This document shows, one piece after another, positions 35,819 to 44,285 of a stretch of 64,000 bases of DNA. The first letter of the stretch is position 1. The number at the start of each line of letters is the position of its first letter. The DNA comes from Cytobacillus depressus. Lineage in GTDB: Bacteria > Bacillota > Bacilli > Bacillales > Cytobacillaceae. The DNA lies in NCBI RefSeq assembly GCF_008923245.1, contig NZ_WBOS01000001.1, positions 1-64,000 of the forward strand, read 5' to 3'. The notes beneath the pieces are model-generated. The model was not told where the DNA came from. It did no database searches and worked only from the letters and a program-made list of their open reading frames with translations. The position numbers were made by a program, and so were the translations under genes.

Positions 35819-37054
35819 ATGAACAAACAAAAACTTTTGATTAATGGCAAAAAGTTAAAAAATACTCTTGAGGAATTTGCGAATTTTGGCCGAACTAAAA
35901 ACAATGGAGTAACCCGCCTGTCTTTATCCGAGGAGGATCGTTTAGTTAGAGATTACTTTTGTTCATGCTGTAAAGAATTAGGAATGTCTTTTAAGATTGA
36001 TGATATGGGTAATATTTACGCTACTTTAGAAGGAATTGAAAGCAAGCCGCCTATCGTATTAGGCTCACATATGGATACAGTTAAAAAAGGCGGCCGCTTT
36101 GATGGTATTTTAGGTGTAGCAGCAGGTATAGAAGTGGTACGAACTTTAGTGGAGAACAATATTAAACCTCGAATTCCAGTTATGGTTGTTAATTTTACAA
36201 ATGAGGAGGGTGCTAGATTCGAGCCTTCCATGATGGCATCTGGCGTTCTTTCAGGTAAATTTGAAAAATCTATTATGCTGAAAAAAACAGACACAGATGG
36301 GATTACATTTGAAGAAGCATTAAATACGATTGGATATGCAGGCGATATCGAGAATCGTTTAAAAGAAGCTACAGCTTTCTTAGAATTACACATTGAACAA
36401 GGACCCATTCTTGAACGGGAATCTCTAACTATTGGTGTAGTTGAGTGTATACTAGGAATGGTTTGCTATGATATCGAAATAACAGGAGAATCCGATCATG
36501 CAGGTACGACACCAATGGATATGAGGAAAGATGCCCTTTTTGAAGCAAACAACGTAATCACTAAATTGCGTGAAAAACTAAGTAATCTTGACAAGGAATT
36601 AGTGTATACAATGGGCAGGATGAATGTATCCCCAAATATACACACAGTTATTCCTAATAAGGTTATCTTTTCTGTTGAAGCTAGGCATAAGAATCCAGAA
36701 GTGATCAAGCAGGTAGAGGAAATTATCCAAGCAGTACAATCAGCCCCTCTTGAAGGCTGTGAAATTACAACTACAAAGTTATGGGGCCGAGACACTGTTT
36801 GGTTCGATGAGGAAGTCATTGATTTGCTTGAACAATCTACTAAATTATTGCGATATCCATACAAGAGAATGGTCAGCGGCGCCGGCCATGATGCTCAATT
36901 CATTGCTAGCTATATCCCTTCTGCAATGATTTTTATACCAAGCATTAACGGAAAAAGCCATAGTGAAGATGAGCTGACTACTTGGGAAGATTGTGAAAAC
37001 GGCGTAAATGTGCTCTTGGAAACGGTTCTAGCCATTCAATTCAAAAAAAATTAA
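35819..37054 (+). CDS. M20 zinc-dependent carbamoylase (candidate beta-ureidopropionase)
   Basis: This hydrolase of the HyuC/AllC/PydC-like M20 family has LGSHMDTVKKGGRFDG (metal ligands H and D), NFTNEEGARFEPSM and LELHIEQGPILERE, all standard. The second domain carries DHAGTTPMDMRKD and the C-terminal AGHDAQFI. The ATG at 35819 is preferred to the in-frame GTG at 35810 because AAGGGG stands eight bases upstream. In combination with the adjacent preT-preA-hydA genes it can perform the last step of reductive pyrimidine degradation, hydrolysing N-carbamoyl-beta-alanine. It could equally act on N-carbamoyl amino acids. Confidence 0.88.
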   Translation: MNKQKLLINGKKLKNTLEEFANFGRTKNNGVTRLSLSEEDRLVRDYFCSCCKELGMSFKIDDMGNIYATLEGIESKPPIVLGSHMDTVKKGGRFDGILGVAAGIEVVRTLVENNIKPRIPVMVVNFTNEEGARFEPSMMASGVLSGKFEKSIMLKKTDTDGITFEEALNTIGYAGDIENRLKEATAFLELHIEQGPILERESLTIGVVECILGMVCYDIEITGESDHAGTTPMDMRKDALFEANNVITKLREKLSNLDKELVYTMGRMNVSPNIHTVIPNKVIFSVEARHKNPEVIKQVEEIIQAVQSAPLEGCEITTTKLWGRDTVWFDEEVIDLLEQSTKLLRYPYKRMVSGAGHDAQFIASYIPSAMIFIPSINGKSHSEDELTTWEDCENGVNVLLETVLAIQFKKN

Positions 37055-37075
37055 GACATTTGATTTCTTATGTAT

Positions 37076-37112
37076 AAAATCCTCCAAAATGCATATTCTT
37101 TTGGAGGATTTT
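37076..37112 (+). terminator. Terminator of the carbamoylase gene
   Basis: AAAATCCTCCAAAA (37076-37089) pairs perfectly with TTTTGGAGGATTTT (37099-37112), and the A- and T-runs allow function on both strands. Confidence 0.85.
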
Positions 37113-37165
37113 AAGATCACTTATTTCTTCGTAAAAACATAGGTATTTTCTTGATTTAAAATACA

Positions 37166-37510
37166 TTAAACTTCATCATTGATCTCAACCTTTTCTGTCA
37201 CACGTCCAGTTAGTTGTAAACCGTCTGTCAAATCAATTAACGCGACCGTGTACGGGGTTAAATGAGAAAACTCTTTAGAGGAAACATGAATGGTTGAATG
37301 GTTGAATGGGAGAAGACTTTCCCTTCCCCCCTTACATCCTTCAATTGAAATTCGGTATGTTTACAGTTAGGACAGATCCATTTCCGCTGAACAAACTTTT
37401 TTCCGCATTGAGTACATTCATAGACTTGTATATTAATCATGCGATACATATCTATTAATTCATCAATTAATTTTTCCTGGTCAACTTTTAATTGTGGCCG
37501 TAAATGGTAG
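37166..37510 (-). pseudogene. DUF35 zinc-ribbon/OB-fold protein gene with frameshift
   Basis: The gene reads YECTQCGKKFVQRKWICPNC, the zinc ribbon of DUF35 acyl-CoA-associated proteins, then EGKVFSHSTI. Here the 8-bp unit GAATGGTT is duplicated (37288-37303), which shifts the frame. Removing one copy restores HVSSKEFSHLTPYTVALIDL and the rest of the OB fold to a TAA at 37166-37168. The 5' side reads openly to about 37510 without a start codon. DUF35 proteins normally partner thiolases or other acyl-CoA enzymes, which are missing here, so the pathway has decayed. Confidence 0.75.
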
Positions 37511-37536
37511 TAATCAGTTCCTTTTTGATGTAATTT

Positions 37537-38040
37537 TCAAAAAGCTATAGTCCCCGACTCTTGAATTCTTGTTTTCCACGAATCTTTTACTAATTGCAAA
37601 TTTTTAAACCGTTTTTCACTATTAATTCCCCATCCACAACAGATCCATGGATGTTTCTGTAACTCTAGAACAGTTGGAATTCCTTCAAATGGGTCAATTA
37701 ATTTATTGTGCACCAATTGTTCAAAGGTTAAAATAGCATCTTTACTTTTTGCATTCCGTAATGAAAATAGATTGTAGATGTAAGCCCTGCCATCTAATTC
37801 TTTTGCGTTGTACACTTTTTCCACCAATTTCACCATTTGCTTCATAGTAGGATCAATGACTACCTTCTCTATATTTCCATCGATGAGGTTTTGATTATTA
37901 TATGGCTTGGCACTACCTGGATTTAATAGAAGAAAACTCCCAAGTGATTCTTTATTTTCACCCCATTGCAGATAAGCAGATTTTCTGAAACTATATCCAT
38001 TTTTCAAATGAATGATTCCAAACGCTTGGACACTTGCCAA
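37537..38040 (-). CDS. DUF1643-like protein
   Basis: This 167-residue protein starts at a TTG with GAGGGGGA seven bases upstream. The segment SLGSFLLLNPGSAKPYNNQN followed by a spaced DPTMKQM motif resembles DUF1643, a family of small cytoplasmic proteins of unknown function, often phage- or restriction-associated. Several tryptophans occur (QWGENKES, WICCGWG). It is on its own between a broken DUF35 gene and a metallo-beta-lactamase gene. Family assignment by motif only. Confidence 0.5.
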   Translation of the reverse strand: MASVQAFGIIHLKNGYSFRKSAYLQWGENKESLGSFLLLNPGSAKPYNNQNLIDGNIEKVVIDPTMKQMVKLVEKVYNAKELDGRAYIYNLFSLRNAKSKDAILTFEQLVHNKLIDPFEGIPTVLELQKHPWICCGWGINSEKRFKNLQLVKDSWKTRIQESGTIAF

Positions 38041-38327
38041 TGCATGATCCCCCTCTTTCCATTATTGGTGTCACACGTGTTGACCTTCAATATATTTTTA
38101 CCTGACTCTATATAACCCTTTTTATGAGGTGAAAGTTTTTCATGAAACTTAATATTGTAAGGATATTACGAAATTATTAAATTATGTTAAACCGAAACCC
38201 GCTAGGTAAAATTTCTTTCCATTAAAAGGGAAGCTATTGGAGAATGTAGCAAAAGATACATCAAAATCTCTTTAGCCTCATAAGTTTATTCATAGAGAAT
38301 AATATCCGCTTTTCAAGGAGGCTATAT

Positions 38328-39119
38328 ATGAAAATATTGCGTTTAGGCCATGCTATGTATGTATTAAAAAGCAGATCAGGAAAAAATTATCTGATTGATC
38401 CGTTTTTCGATTTGAATCCTGGTTTTGCAACAGAATTAGATAACGATGCTTTTTACAAATCTATGGATGCTGTTTTTTTGACTCACGGCCATTTTGATCA
38501 TACGAGCGGTTTGTCTAAATTAGTTCAAATTAAACCAGACATCATGATCGTAGCCCAATATGATTTAGCGATGATTCTCCTTCAAAAGGGGATGAAAAAT
38601 GTTTTTCCGATAAATATCGGCGGGAGCGTTTCGCTGGATGACGATCATGTAACAATGGTTCAGGCTAGGCATACATCATCATATAGTGAAACAGAGGGAT
38701 TACCTGTGTATGCTGGGGAGGCTGCGGGCTATATTTTTGACTTTAAGGATGATTACACCGTTTACCACTCTGGAGATACAGGCCTAATGCTTGATATGAA
38801 GCTGATACAAGATTTCTATCAGCCTGATATCGCCATCCTCTCATCATCGGGTCAATTTACAATGGGACCGAAAGAGGCTGCCTATGCTGTTCAACATTTA
38901 TTAAATGTGAAATATGTTATTCCAAGCCATAACTTTCCAACCGAAAAAACCGCAACAAACTTAGACTCCTTTGCTCAGCTAACAAAGAATTTTCCAATTG
39001 TCGGGTATATGATGGATACTGGTAAGGAATTAGTGGAATTATTAAAGGATTATTCAAAGACGGAAGTAATCGATCTTTCTTTTGGAGAAGAAAGAGAGTT
39101 TACGAAGGAATTTGAATGA
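38328..39119 (+). CDS. Metallo-beta-lactamase-fold hydrolase
   Basis: This 263-residue metal-dependent hydrolase has the MBL signature THGHFDHTSG near residue 52 and further metal ligands at YHSGDTGLM (about 144) and PSHNFP (about 204). It resembles the UPF0173/YtkL-like cytosolic group, which act on unknown small substrates. A strong AAGGAGG precedes the ATG. It has its own terminator (39126-39157). The substrate is not deducible. Confidence 0.85.
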   Translation: MKILRLGHAMYVLKSRSGKNYLIDPFFDLNPGFATELDNDAFYKSMDAVFLTHGHFDHTSGLSKLVQIKPDIMIVAQYDLAMILLQKGMKNVFPINIGGSVSLDDDHVTMVQARHTSSYSETEGLPVYAGEAAGYIFDFKDDYTVYHSGDTGLMLDMKLIQDFYQPDIAILSSSGQFTMGPKEAAYAVQHLLNVKYVIPSHNFPTEKTATNLDSFAQLTKNFPIVGYMMDTGKELVELLKDYSKTEVIDLSFGEEREFTKEFE

Positions 39120-39125
39120 GAAAAT

Positions 39126-39157
39126 GAGCCTAAACTGTCAACATACAGATTAGGCTC
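39126..39157 (+). terminator. Terminator of the MBL-fold gene
   Basis: GAGCCTAA/TTAGGCTC arms are followed by TTTTCTTG. Confidence 0.8.
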
Positions 39158-39257
39158 TTTTCTTGTGCGCCCAGCATGGGTGCACAAGAAATAAGAATCA
39201 AAACAATAAGCTCGATTCTTTTTTTCTATTCATTATATTTTTTATAAGAAATCTCTA

Positions 39258-39794
39258 CTACTCATAGCTGTAAAATCCCTTCCCACTTTTTCTGCCCAGA
39301 TTTCCTGCCCGAACAAGCTTTTTTAGCAATGGTGGGACACGATATTTGCTGTCGCCTGTTTCTGCCAATAATGTTTCCGCTACAAATAAGTATGTATCCA
39401 AGCCGATCAAGTCAGCTAAGGCTAATGGGCCAATCGGGTGATTTGCTCCCAAGACCATCCCCTTATCAATGTCCTCTGCACTTGCAAGCCCCTCGCCTAA
39501 GACAAAAATTGCTTCATTGATCATTGGAACTAATATCCTGTTTACCACAAATAGTGGAGAATCAAATACAGCAATGCCTTCCTTTTCAATCTCTTTCGTT
39601 AGTCTTGAAATCAATTGATATGTTTCATCCGAAGTGTTTTCCCCGCGGATTATTTCTACAAGTTTCATCACGGGCACAGGATTAAAAAAGTGCATCCCAA
39701 TCACTCGGTCAGCTCGATTTGTCACGGCGCCAAGCTCTGTAACGCTAAGACCCGAAGTGTTTGTCGCAAACACCGTTTTGTCTTGACAATTCAC
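39258..39794 (-). pseudogene. 3-hydroxyacyl-CoA dehydrogenase lacking its NAD-binding N-terminus
   Basis: The 178 codons correspond to the C-terminal two thirds of 3-hydroxybutyryl/acyl-CoA dehydrogenase (normally about 285 residues). VFATNTSGLSVTELG, GMHFFNPVPVMKLVEI and PIGPLALADLIGLDTYLF are all conserved. The first ~105 residues, including the GxGxxG Rossmann motif, are gone. The remaining reading frame begins only 8 bases after the stop of the TetR gene, marking a deletion junction. A GTG start at 39794 is open but cannot make an active enzyme. It belonged to a beta-oxidation locus with the TetR regulator and enoyl-CoA hydratase nearby. Confidence 0.85.
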
Positions 39795-39802
39795 ATACCT
39801 TT

Positions 39803-40387
39803 TTACTTTAGAAGTTTAAGCAAATAATCCGCATAGATTTCCTGGATTTCCACCTTGGATTTTCCTCCAGCCGGCATGTACCATTGCTGAATCCAATTCA
39901 TCGAACCAAGCAAAATCATCCGCACAATTTTCAAATCGACATTTACAAACTCCTTTGCATCAACTCCTCCTTGAATGATTTGATCAAAATAGCCGGCATA
40001 GATTTTTCTCTGTTGCAGAATAGGATGTAATTGCTCGCTAGAAAACGTTTCCTTCGGTTTGATAATCATATTAAACGACTCTTTCTTTTCTATAGCATAA
40101 TGAATATGTGTTTTTATCATTTTTCGCAATCGTTCTTCAAAGGAAATAGGTTCTTCCAAATGAGCTAGTAATTCTTTATTCGCTTTTGATAATACAAGCG
40201 CATGACATTGAAAAATTAAATCCTCTTTATTTTTAAAATAGTAGTATAGAGAACCTTTTGTCATTAATAGGGCTGCTGCAATCTCTTCCATCGTGGCACC
40301 CTGGTATCCTTTGTTGTTGACGATTTTCACCGCAGACATTAATATTTCTTCTTTTTTCTTTAAAACTTTCTTCTCTGATAGCTTCAT
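39803..40387 (-). CDS. TetR/AcrR-family regulator (fatty-acid type)
   Basis: This 194-residue repressor has an N-terminal TetR HTH, ATMEEIAAALLMTKGSLYYYF near residue 31. The C-terminal domain resembles fatty-acid regulators (FadR type of Bacillus), with a hydrophobic, helix-rich ligand region. The ATG has AAGGAG upstream. Two 17-bp palindromes TTTAAAC-N3-GTTTAAA in its upstream region (40468 and 40550) are likely its operators. It sits between a deleted 3-hydroxyacyl-CoA dehydrogenase and an intact enoyl-CoA hydratase, consistent with control by acyl-CoA. Confidence 0.86.
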   Translation of the reverse strand: MKLSEKKVLKKKEEILMSAVKIVNNKGYQGATMEEIAAALLMTKGSLYYYFKNKEDLIFQCHALVLSKANKELLAHLEEPISFEERLRKMIKTHIHYAIEKKESFNMIIKPKETFSSEQLHPILQQRKIYAGYFDQIIQGGVDAKEFVNVDLKIVRMILLGSMNWIQQWYMPAGGKSKVEIQEIYADYLLKLLK

Positions 40388-40467
40388 AACTGCTCCTTCC
40401 TAAATCTATAAAGCTAGTTTTGCAATTAATATATTTTGTGCTCTTGTGTAAAAAGGAGGCTTCACTT

Positions 40468-40484
40468 TTTAAACTAGGTTTAAA
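40468..40484. promoter_or_regulatory. Candidate TetR operator 1
   Basis: TTTAAACTAGGTTTAAA is a 7+3+7 perfect inverted repeat, about 80 bases upstream of the TetR start. Confidence 0.7.
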
Positions 40485-40549
40485 TATCAGAATATTATCA
40501 TTTTTGCAGTTTCATTATATATATCCATTTATAAAATAGTCAACTAACA

Positions 40550-40566
40550 TTTAAACAAAGTTTAAA
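40550..40566. promoter_or_regulatory. Candidate TetR operator 2
   Basis: TTTAAACAAAGTTTAAA has the same 7+3+7 layout as operator 1, 82 bases away (about eight helical turns). Confidence 0.7.
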
Positions 40567-40755
40567 AATTGAATGAAAATTCTTCCGATATTAATAATTC
40601 CTTATAAAGGTTATTAGTATTATTATTAAAACTGTGTTCGAAAATTAAATACTATTTTTTAATATGCTGCAGTAAGAAAAGATATTCCTTGAAAGAATTA
40701 GTTAAAAAAAGCAGATGATCAAAAAGATTCATCCACTTTTTCTCGAAATGATTGA

Positions 40756-41538
40756 TTATCTATGTTTATACGATGGCTTTCTCTTCTCAATAAAAGCTTG
40801 TACACCTTCTCTTATATCCTCTGTTTGAAATACTTCTGTTAAAAGCTGGGCTTCTAAATCAATAGCCTGATCAAATGAAGTGTCGATTCCTTTATTCACA
40901 GCCTCTTTAATCCTGGATAGAGCTTGCAGGGAATTGGCGGTTATTTTTTTAGCCATCACAATAGCGGATTCCAAAGCCTTGCCATTTTCAGTTACTTGGT
41001 TAATAAGACCAATTTTTAAAGCTTCTGCTGCTGAAATCGGTTCACCTGTAAACATCAATTCCTTTGCTTTCGCTGGACCAATTAATCTCGGCAAGCGCTG
41101 AGTCCCTCCTCCTCCAGGAAATAGACCCAATTTTACCTCTGGTAACCCAATTTGCACCTGCTCTTCAGCAATACGAATATCGAAAGCTAATGCCAATTCA
41201 CAGCCCCCTCCGAGAGTAATTCCGTTTAAAGCAGCAATAGTAGGCTTCTTTAAATGTTCAATCATATTAAAGGTTTGGTGAATTTCCATCGTTAGCTGCA
41301 TTAGTTCTTCTTCTGACTTCTCAAGCCAAGAAGGAAATTCCTTAATATCCGCACCGGCCATAAATGCGCGATTTCCAGCACCAGTTACTATTACAGTAAT
41401 CACATTAGGGTCCTCTGAAATTTCTGTAAATATCTCACCTAATTCCTGAACGACTTTCCTGCTTAATACATTCATAGGGGGATTATCAATTGTTACAATG
41501 GCTACCCCTTCATTCGTTTCAAATGTCACCTTTTTCAA
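40756..41538 (-). CDS. Enoyl-CoA hydratase/isomerase family protein
   Basis: This crotonase-fold protein of 260 residues hydrates enoyl-CoA in beta-oxidation. NRAFMAGADIKEF forms the first oxyanion-hole region, ITLGGGCELALAFDIRIA the second, and LPEVKLGLFPGGGGTQRLPR holds the catalytic glutamate region. It starts at a TTG with AGGAGATG upstream. It is transcribed toward the TetR gene, separated from it by the two-operator region, so TetR control is possible. The genes that should accompany it in a full pathway are missing or broken here. Confidence 0.92.
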   Translation of the reverse strand: MKKVTFETNEGVAIVTIDNPPMNVLSRKVVQELGEIFTEISEDPNVITVIVTGAGNRAFMAGADIKEFPSWLEKSEEELMQLTMEIHQTFNMIEHLKKPTIAALNGITLGGGCELALAFDIRIAEEQVQIGLPEVKLGLFPGGGGTQRLPRLIGPAKAKELMFTGEPISAAEALKIGLINQVTENGKALESAIVMAKKITANSLQALSRIKEAVNKGIDTSFDQAIDLEAQLLTEVFQTEDIREGVQAFIEKRKPSYKHR

Positions 41539-41785
41539 TTTATGATCATCTCCTATTCAAGTATCTAATAGATCTAATCATATCATTCGCTAATCGGAAT
41601 ATTCAAATAATTAATTCGACTAAAGTCCCTATAAATTCCCATATTACAATAACAAAATAATTGTTTTTTAAAACACCCATTCATAGGGTTTGCACTCACA
41701 AAGAATAATGGATATAGTACCCGGCCAGGTATAGCATATAATCTTACCGGGACTAAACCCAATGTCACTATTCTTTTTTTAGCTT

Positions 41786-43024
41786 TTAAGCTGCAGGAAT
41801 GTTAATAATAAAAGTCGTCCCTTTTCCTTTTTCACTTTCTACTTTAATTTTTCCATTTAATTTGCTAATTGTGCTGTAAACCATCATCATGCCGAGGCCA
41901 GTGCCTTCTTTTTTTGTAGAATAATAAGGTCTGCCCAGTTGCGCAATTTCTTCCTTACCCATCCCAATTCCTGTATCATTTATTTTTACAATAACTGCCT
42001 TCACATCCTCAATCACATCGACGGAAAGAGTGCCGCCAGTTTCTCTCATGGCTTCAATCGCGTTTTTAAATAAATTAATGAAACATTGTTGGATTTGATT
42101 TTTATCATATTGTAGCGTCAAGTTGTTCCGAAAACTTAATTGCATTTGAACCTTATGCATATTTGCATATGGTGTCATGATATTTTTTACATACTCTGTT
42201 TCAGCCTGAAGATTGGAATAGACCATATTTGCACATTGCGGCCTGGAAAAAGCTAAAAAGTCGCTCACAATGCCTTCAGCCCGTTTTAATTCAATTAATG
42301 AAAACTCAATATACTTCTGTTCGTCTTTTGTAATCGTCTGTGATTGACGCAAGAGCTGTAGAAAACCATTCGTTACCGTTAGCGGATTTCTAATTTCATG
42401 AGCAACACTAGCTGCCATATTACTTACCAAATCTATTTTCTCCGACTGAAAAAGTAGTTCACGGGCTTCGCGATTCGCATTTATTTTTTCAATCAATATC
42501 GTGATGACAGCCATTACTAAGGCATGTGTAATCAAAGTATGGATGGCCATCGTCCAGTATTCCCCATTCAACTCTGGGAAAAAGGCAATGAGCGAAGTAA
42601 GATAAAAGATCATTGTCGAAACAGCTACTATGATTGCGCACAAAATTCTTCTCTTTGGAAATTGCCTAATAAACCATTGATGCAATAATGGGACAACAAA
42701 CAAAATGATTGTTGAGAAAAGAAGGGATTGCCAGAAACCTTCATTCCCAATAAAGAATCTAGTGACATTTAAGGTGATATAGAGAAAAAACGTATATCTG
42801 TAACCCGTATAAAGAGCGAATATCAGGAAAGGTATATAACGCAAATCCACAATATAGCCAATTTCTAGCTGGATCGGAAACTCCATACAAAGGATCATGG
42901 AAATGGCTGTTAATAGGAAAATGATAAACTTGTTATATGTAAAGGACCGGTATTCAAAAAATATTAGAAAAATTAATACAGGTAAAAGAAGAAAAAAGAA
43001 ATTTATGAGTAAAGATTCTATCAA
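41786..43024 (-). CDS. Membrane histidine kinase, KinB-like (sporulation/5TM type)
   Basis: This 412-residue sensor kinase has about six N-terminal membrane segments (residues 1-180), without a large external domain, like KinB and 5TM-5TMR-LYT sensors. The HisKA phospho-acceptor is in MAASVAHEIRNPLTVTNGFL, and HATPase boxes are at QCFINLFKNAIEAM, VKINDTGIGMG and GTGLGMMMVYS. It starts at a TTG with an AAAGGAG site. No response regulator lies next to it, as with the sporulation kinases that phosphorylate Spo0F. Its signal is unknown. Confidence 0.88.
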   Translation of the reverse strand: MIESLLINFFFLLLPVLIFLIFFEYRSFTYNKFIIFLLTAISMILCMEFPIQLEIGYIVDLRYIPFLIFALYTGYRYTFFLYITLNVTRFFIGNEGFWQSLLFSTIILFVVPLLHQWFIRQFPKRRILCAIIVAVSTMIFYLTSLIAFFPELNGEYWTMAIHTLITHALVMAVITILIEKINANREARELLFQSEKIDLVSNMAASVAHEIRNPLTVTNGFLQLLRQSQTITKDEQKYIEFSLIELKRAEGIVSDFLAFSRPQCANMVYSNLQAETEYVKNIMTPYANMHKVQMQLSFRNNLTLQYDKNQIQQCFINLFKNAIEAMRETGGTLSVDVIEDVKAVIVKINDTGIGMGKEEIAQLGRPYYSTKKEGTGLGMMMVYSTISKLNGKIKVESEKGKGTTFIINIPAA

Positions 43025-43214
43025 GAAGAAGCTCCTTTCTAGATTGCAGGAAAATCATGTCTATTATAGCAAATTTAACATGAAATGATTACTTTGTTTT
43101 TATAATCCAAATGTAATTACCTTTTTAATAGCAAAATAGGTTTGGCGATTGTATAGTAGATTTATAAAGGCTTCTAAAGTAATACCAATAATACATAATG
43201 AGAGGATTTTAAAA

Positions 43215-43985
43215 ATGAATCCTTATGATAAAAGTGAAAACGAAGATCAATTCGAAGAACCACCATTAGAGGATTTCTTGCCGAATGAAGAGGATGAATG
43301 GTTACGAGAAAAGGCAAAAAGGCGAAATTTAGTTGTAAAAAGAACGATTACACTCGGTGTGTCGATTGCATTATTAGTAAGTTTGCTGCAAATTTGGCCG
43401 CAAGTCTTTAATCTATCATCGATCAAATTTTTACAAAAATCAGCTGAGCTATCGCAACAGGAAGACATTCAGGCATATAAAGAAGCAGTTGTTACCGTTC
43501 ACGACCAAAACTCAAGAGGAACTGGATTTAATATATCTGAAAATGGGTTAATTATTACAAATCACCATGTTGTCGATAAGATGAATCCAATAACGGTGAC
43601 ATTCCCTAACGGAGAAATTTTTCAAGCAGAAATTTTACAATCGTACCCCGATACCGATCTTGCTTTTTTAGAGATAAAAGCTAAAAACCTTCCCGCGCTT
43701 TCCTTAAGTCAACCTAATTCATGGACTGCATTTGATCAAATCTATGTAATCGGCAACCCTCTTTTACACAATCAAATTGCGATGGATGGGGAAATACTTG
43801 AAGGATCAGATAAGAATGGACTTCTTCTACTCTCAGCGCCGATATATAAAGGTAACAGCGGAAGCCCTGTCATTAATTTAGAAGGAAATGTAATTGGAGT
43901 TGTGTTTGCACTATCTAGGAAAGATCAAACAGGACTTGCCATTCCAGTAGAGAAGGTGCTGGAGAAATTACCTGAGAGATATTAA
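43215..43985 (+). CDS. Membrane-anchored trypsin-like serine protease (S1C/HtrA type)
   Basis: From the ATG at 43215 (GAGAGG upstream; the frame opens earlier without a signal) the protein has 256 residues. It has a single membrane anchor at about 42-62 and a protease domain outside. The catalytic triad is visible: H118 in TNHHVVD, D148 in DTDLAFL and S215 in GNSGSP. There is no PDZ domain, unlike HtrA/DegP. It is a probable extracytoplasmic stress or processing protease, anchored at the cell surface and divergent from the kinase gene. Confidence 0.85.
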   Translation: MNPYDKSENEDQFEEPPLEDFLPNEEDEWLREKAKRRNLVVKRTITLGVSIALLVSLLQIWPQVFNLSSIKFLQKSAELSQQEDIQAYKEAVVTVHDQNSRGTGFNISENGLIITNHHVVDKMNPITVTFPNGEIFQAEILQSYPDTDLAFLEIKAKNLPALSLSQPNSWTAFDQIYVIGNPLLHNQIAMDGEILEGSDKNGLLLLSAPIYKGNSGSPVINLEGNVIGVVFALSRKDQTGLAIPVEKVLEKLPERY

Positions 43986-44285
43986 TTCCAGTGTCCCTCT
44001 TTTTTTGTCCGATAGAACTATTCTATCGGACAGATTTAGAGATCATCTCTAATTTTTATCCGTTAGATTAGGCAATCAAAAAGTCCAAAAGGATAATCTC
44101 CAAGGATTTCATTTCCACTTATTTTCCTACCCTTACACGGTTCTTACTTACCCCCAACAAAGTCTATATTTATGAAACCAGTCATATATTAATCTTAACA
44201 GTGTCTCTTACAAACTTCTAAATCGGACAAGTCTGCCCAAATTAATAAAGGAAAACCCTTTTTCAAAACGAGGTGATCACACATT
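43986..44285. other. Intergenic region with a perfect hairpin
   Basis: A perfect 11-bp hairpin (GTCCGATAGAA/TTCTATCGGAC, 44007-44017 and 44021-44031) lies just downstream of the protease gene. Its T-run lies before, not after, the stem on the plus strand, so ordinary termination is doubtful. No gene is seen. Confidence 0.5.

Larger units (their letters stand above)
40388..40755. other. TetR control region
   Basis: It holds the two operator palindromes at 40468-40484 and 40550-40566, and otherwise AT-rich sequence. No gene is seen. Confidence 0.6.

Noticed and set aside
43149..43214. An N-terminal extension of the serine protease
   Set aside because: No ribosome site precedes it, while the ATG at 43215 has one; the extension is probably untranslated.
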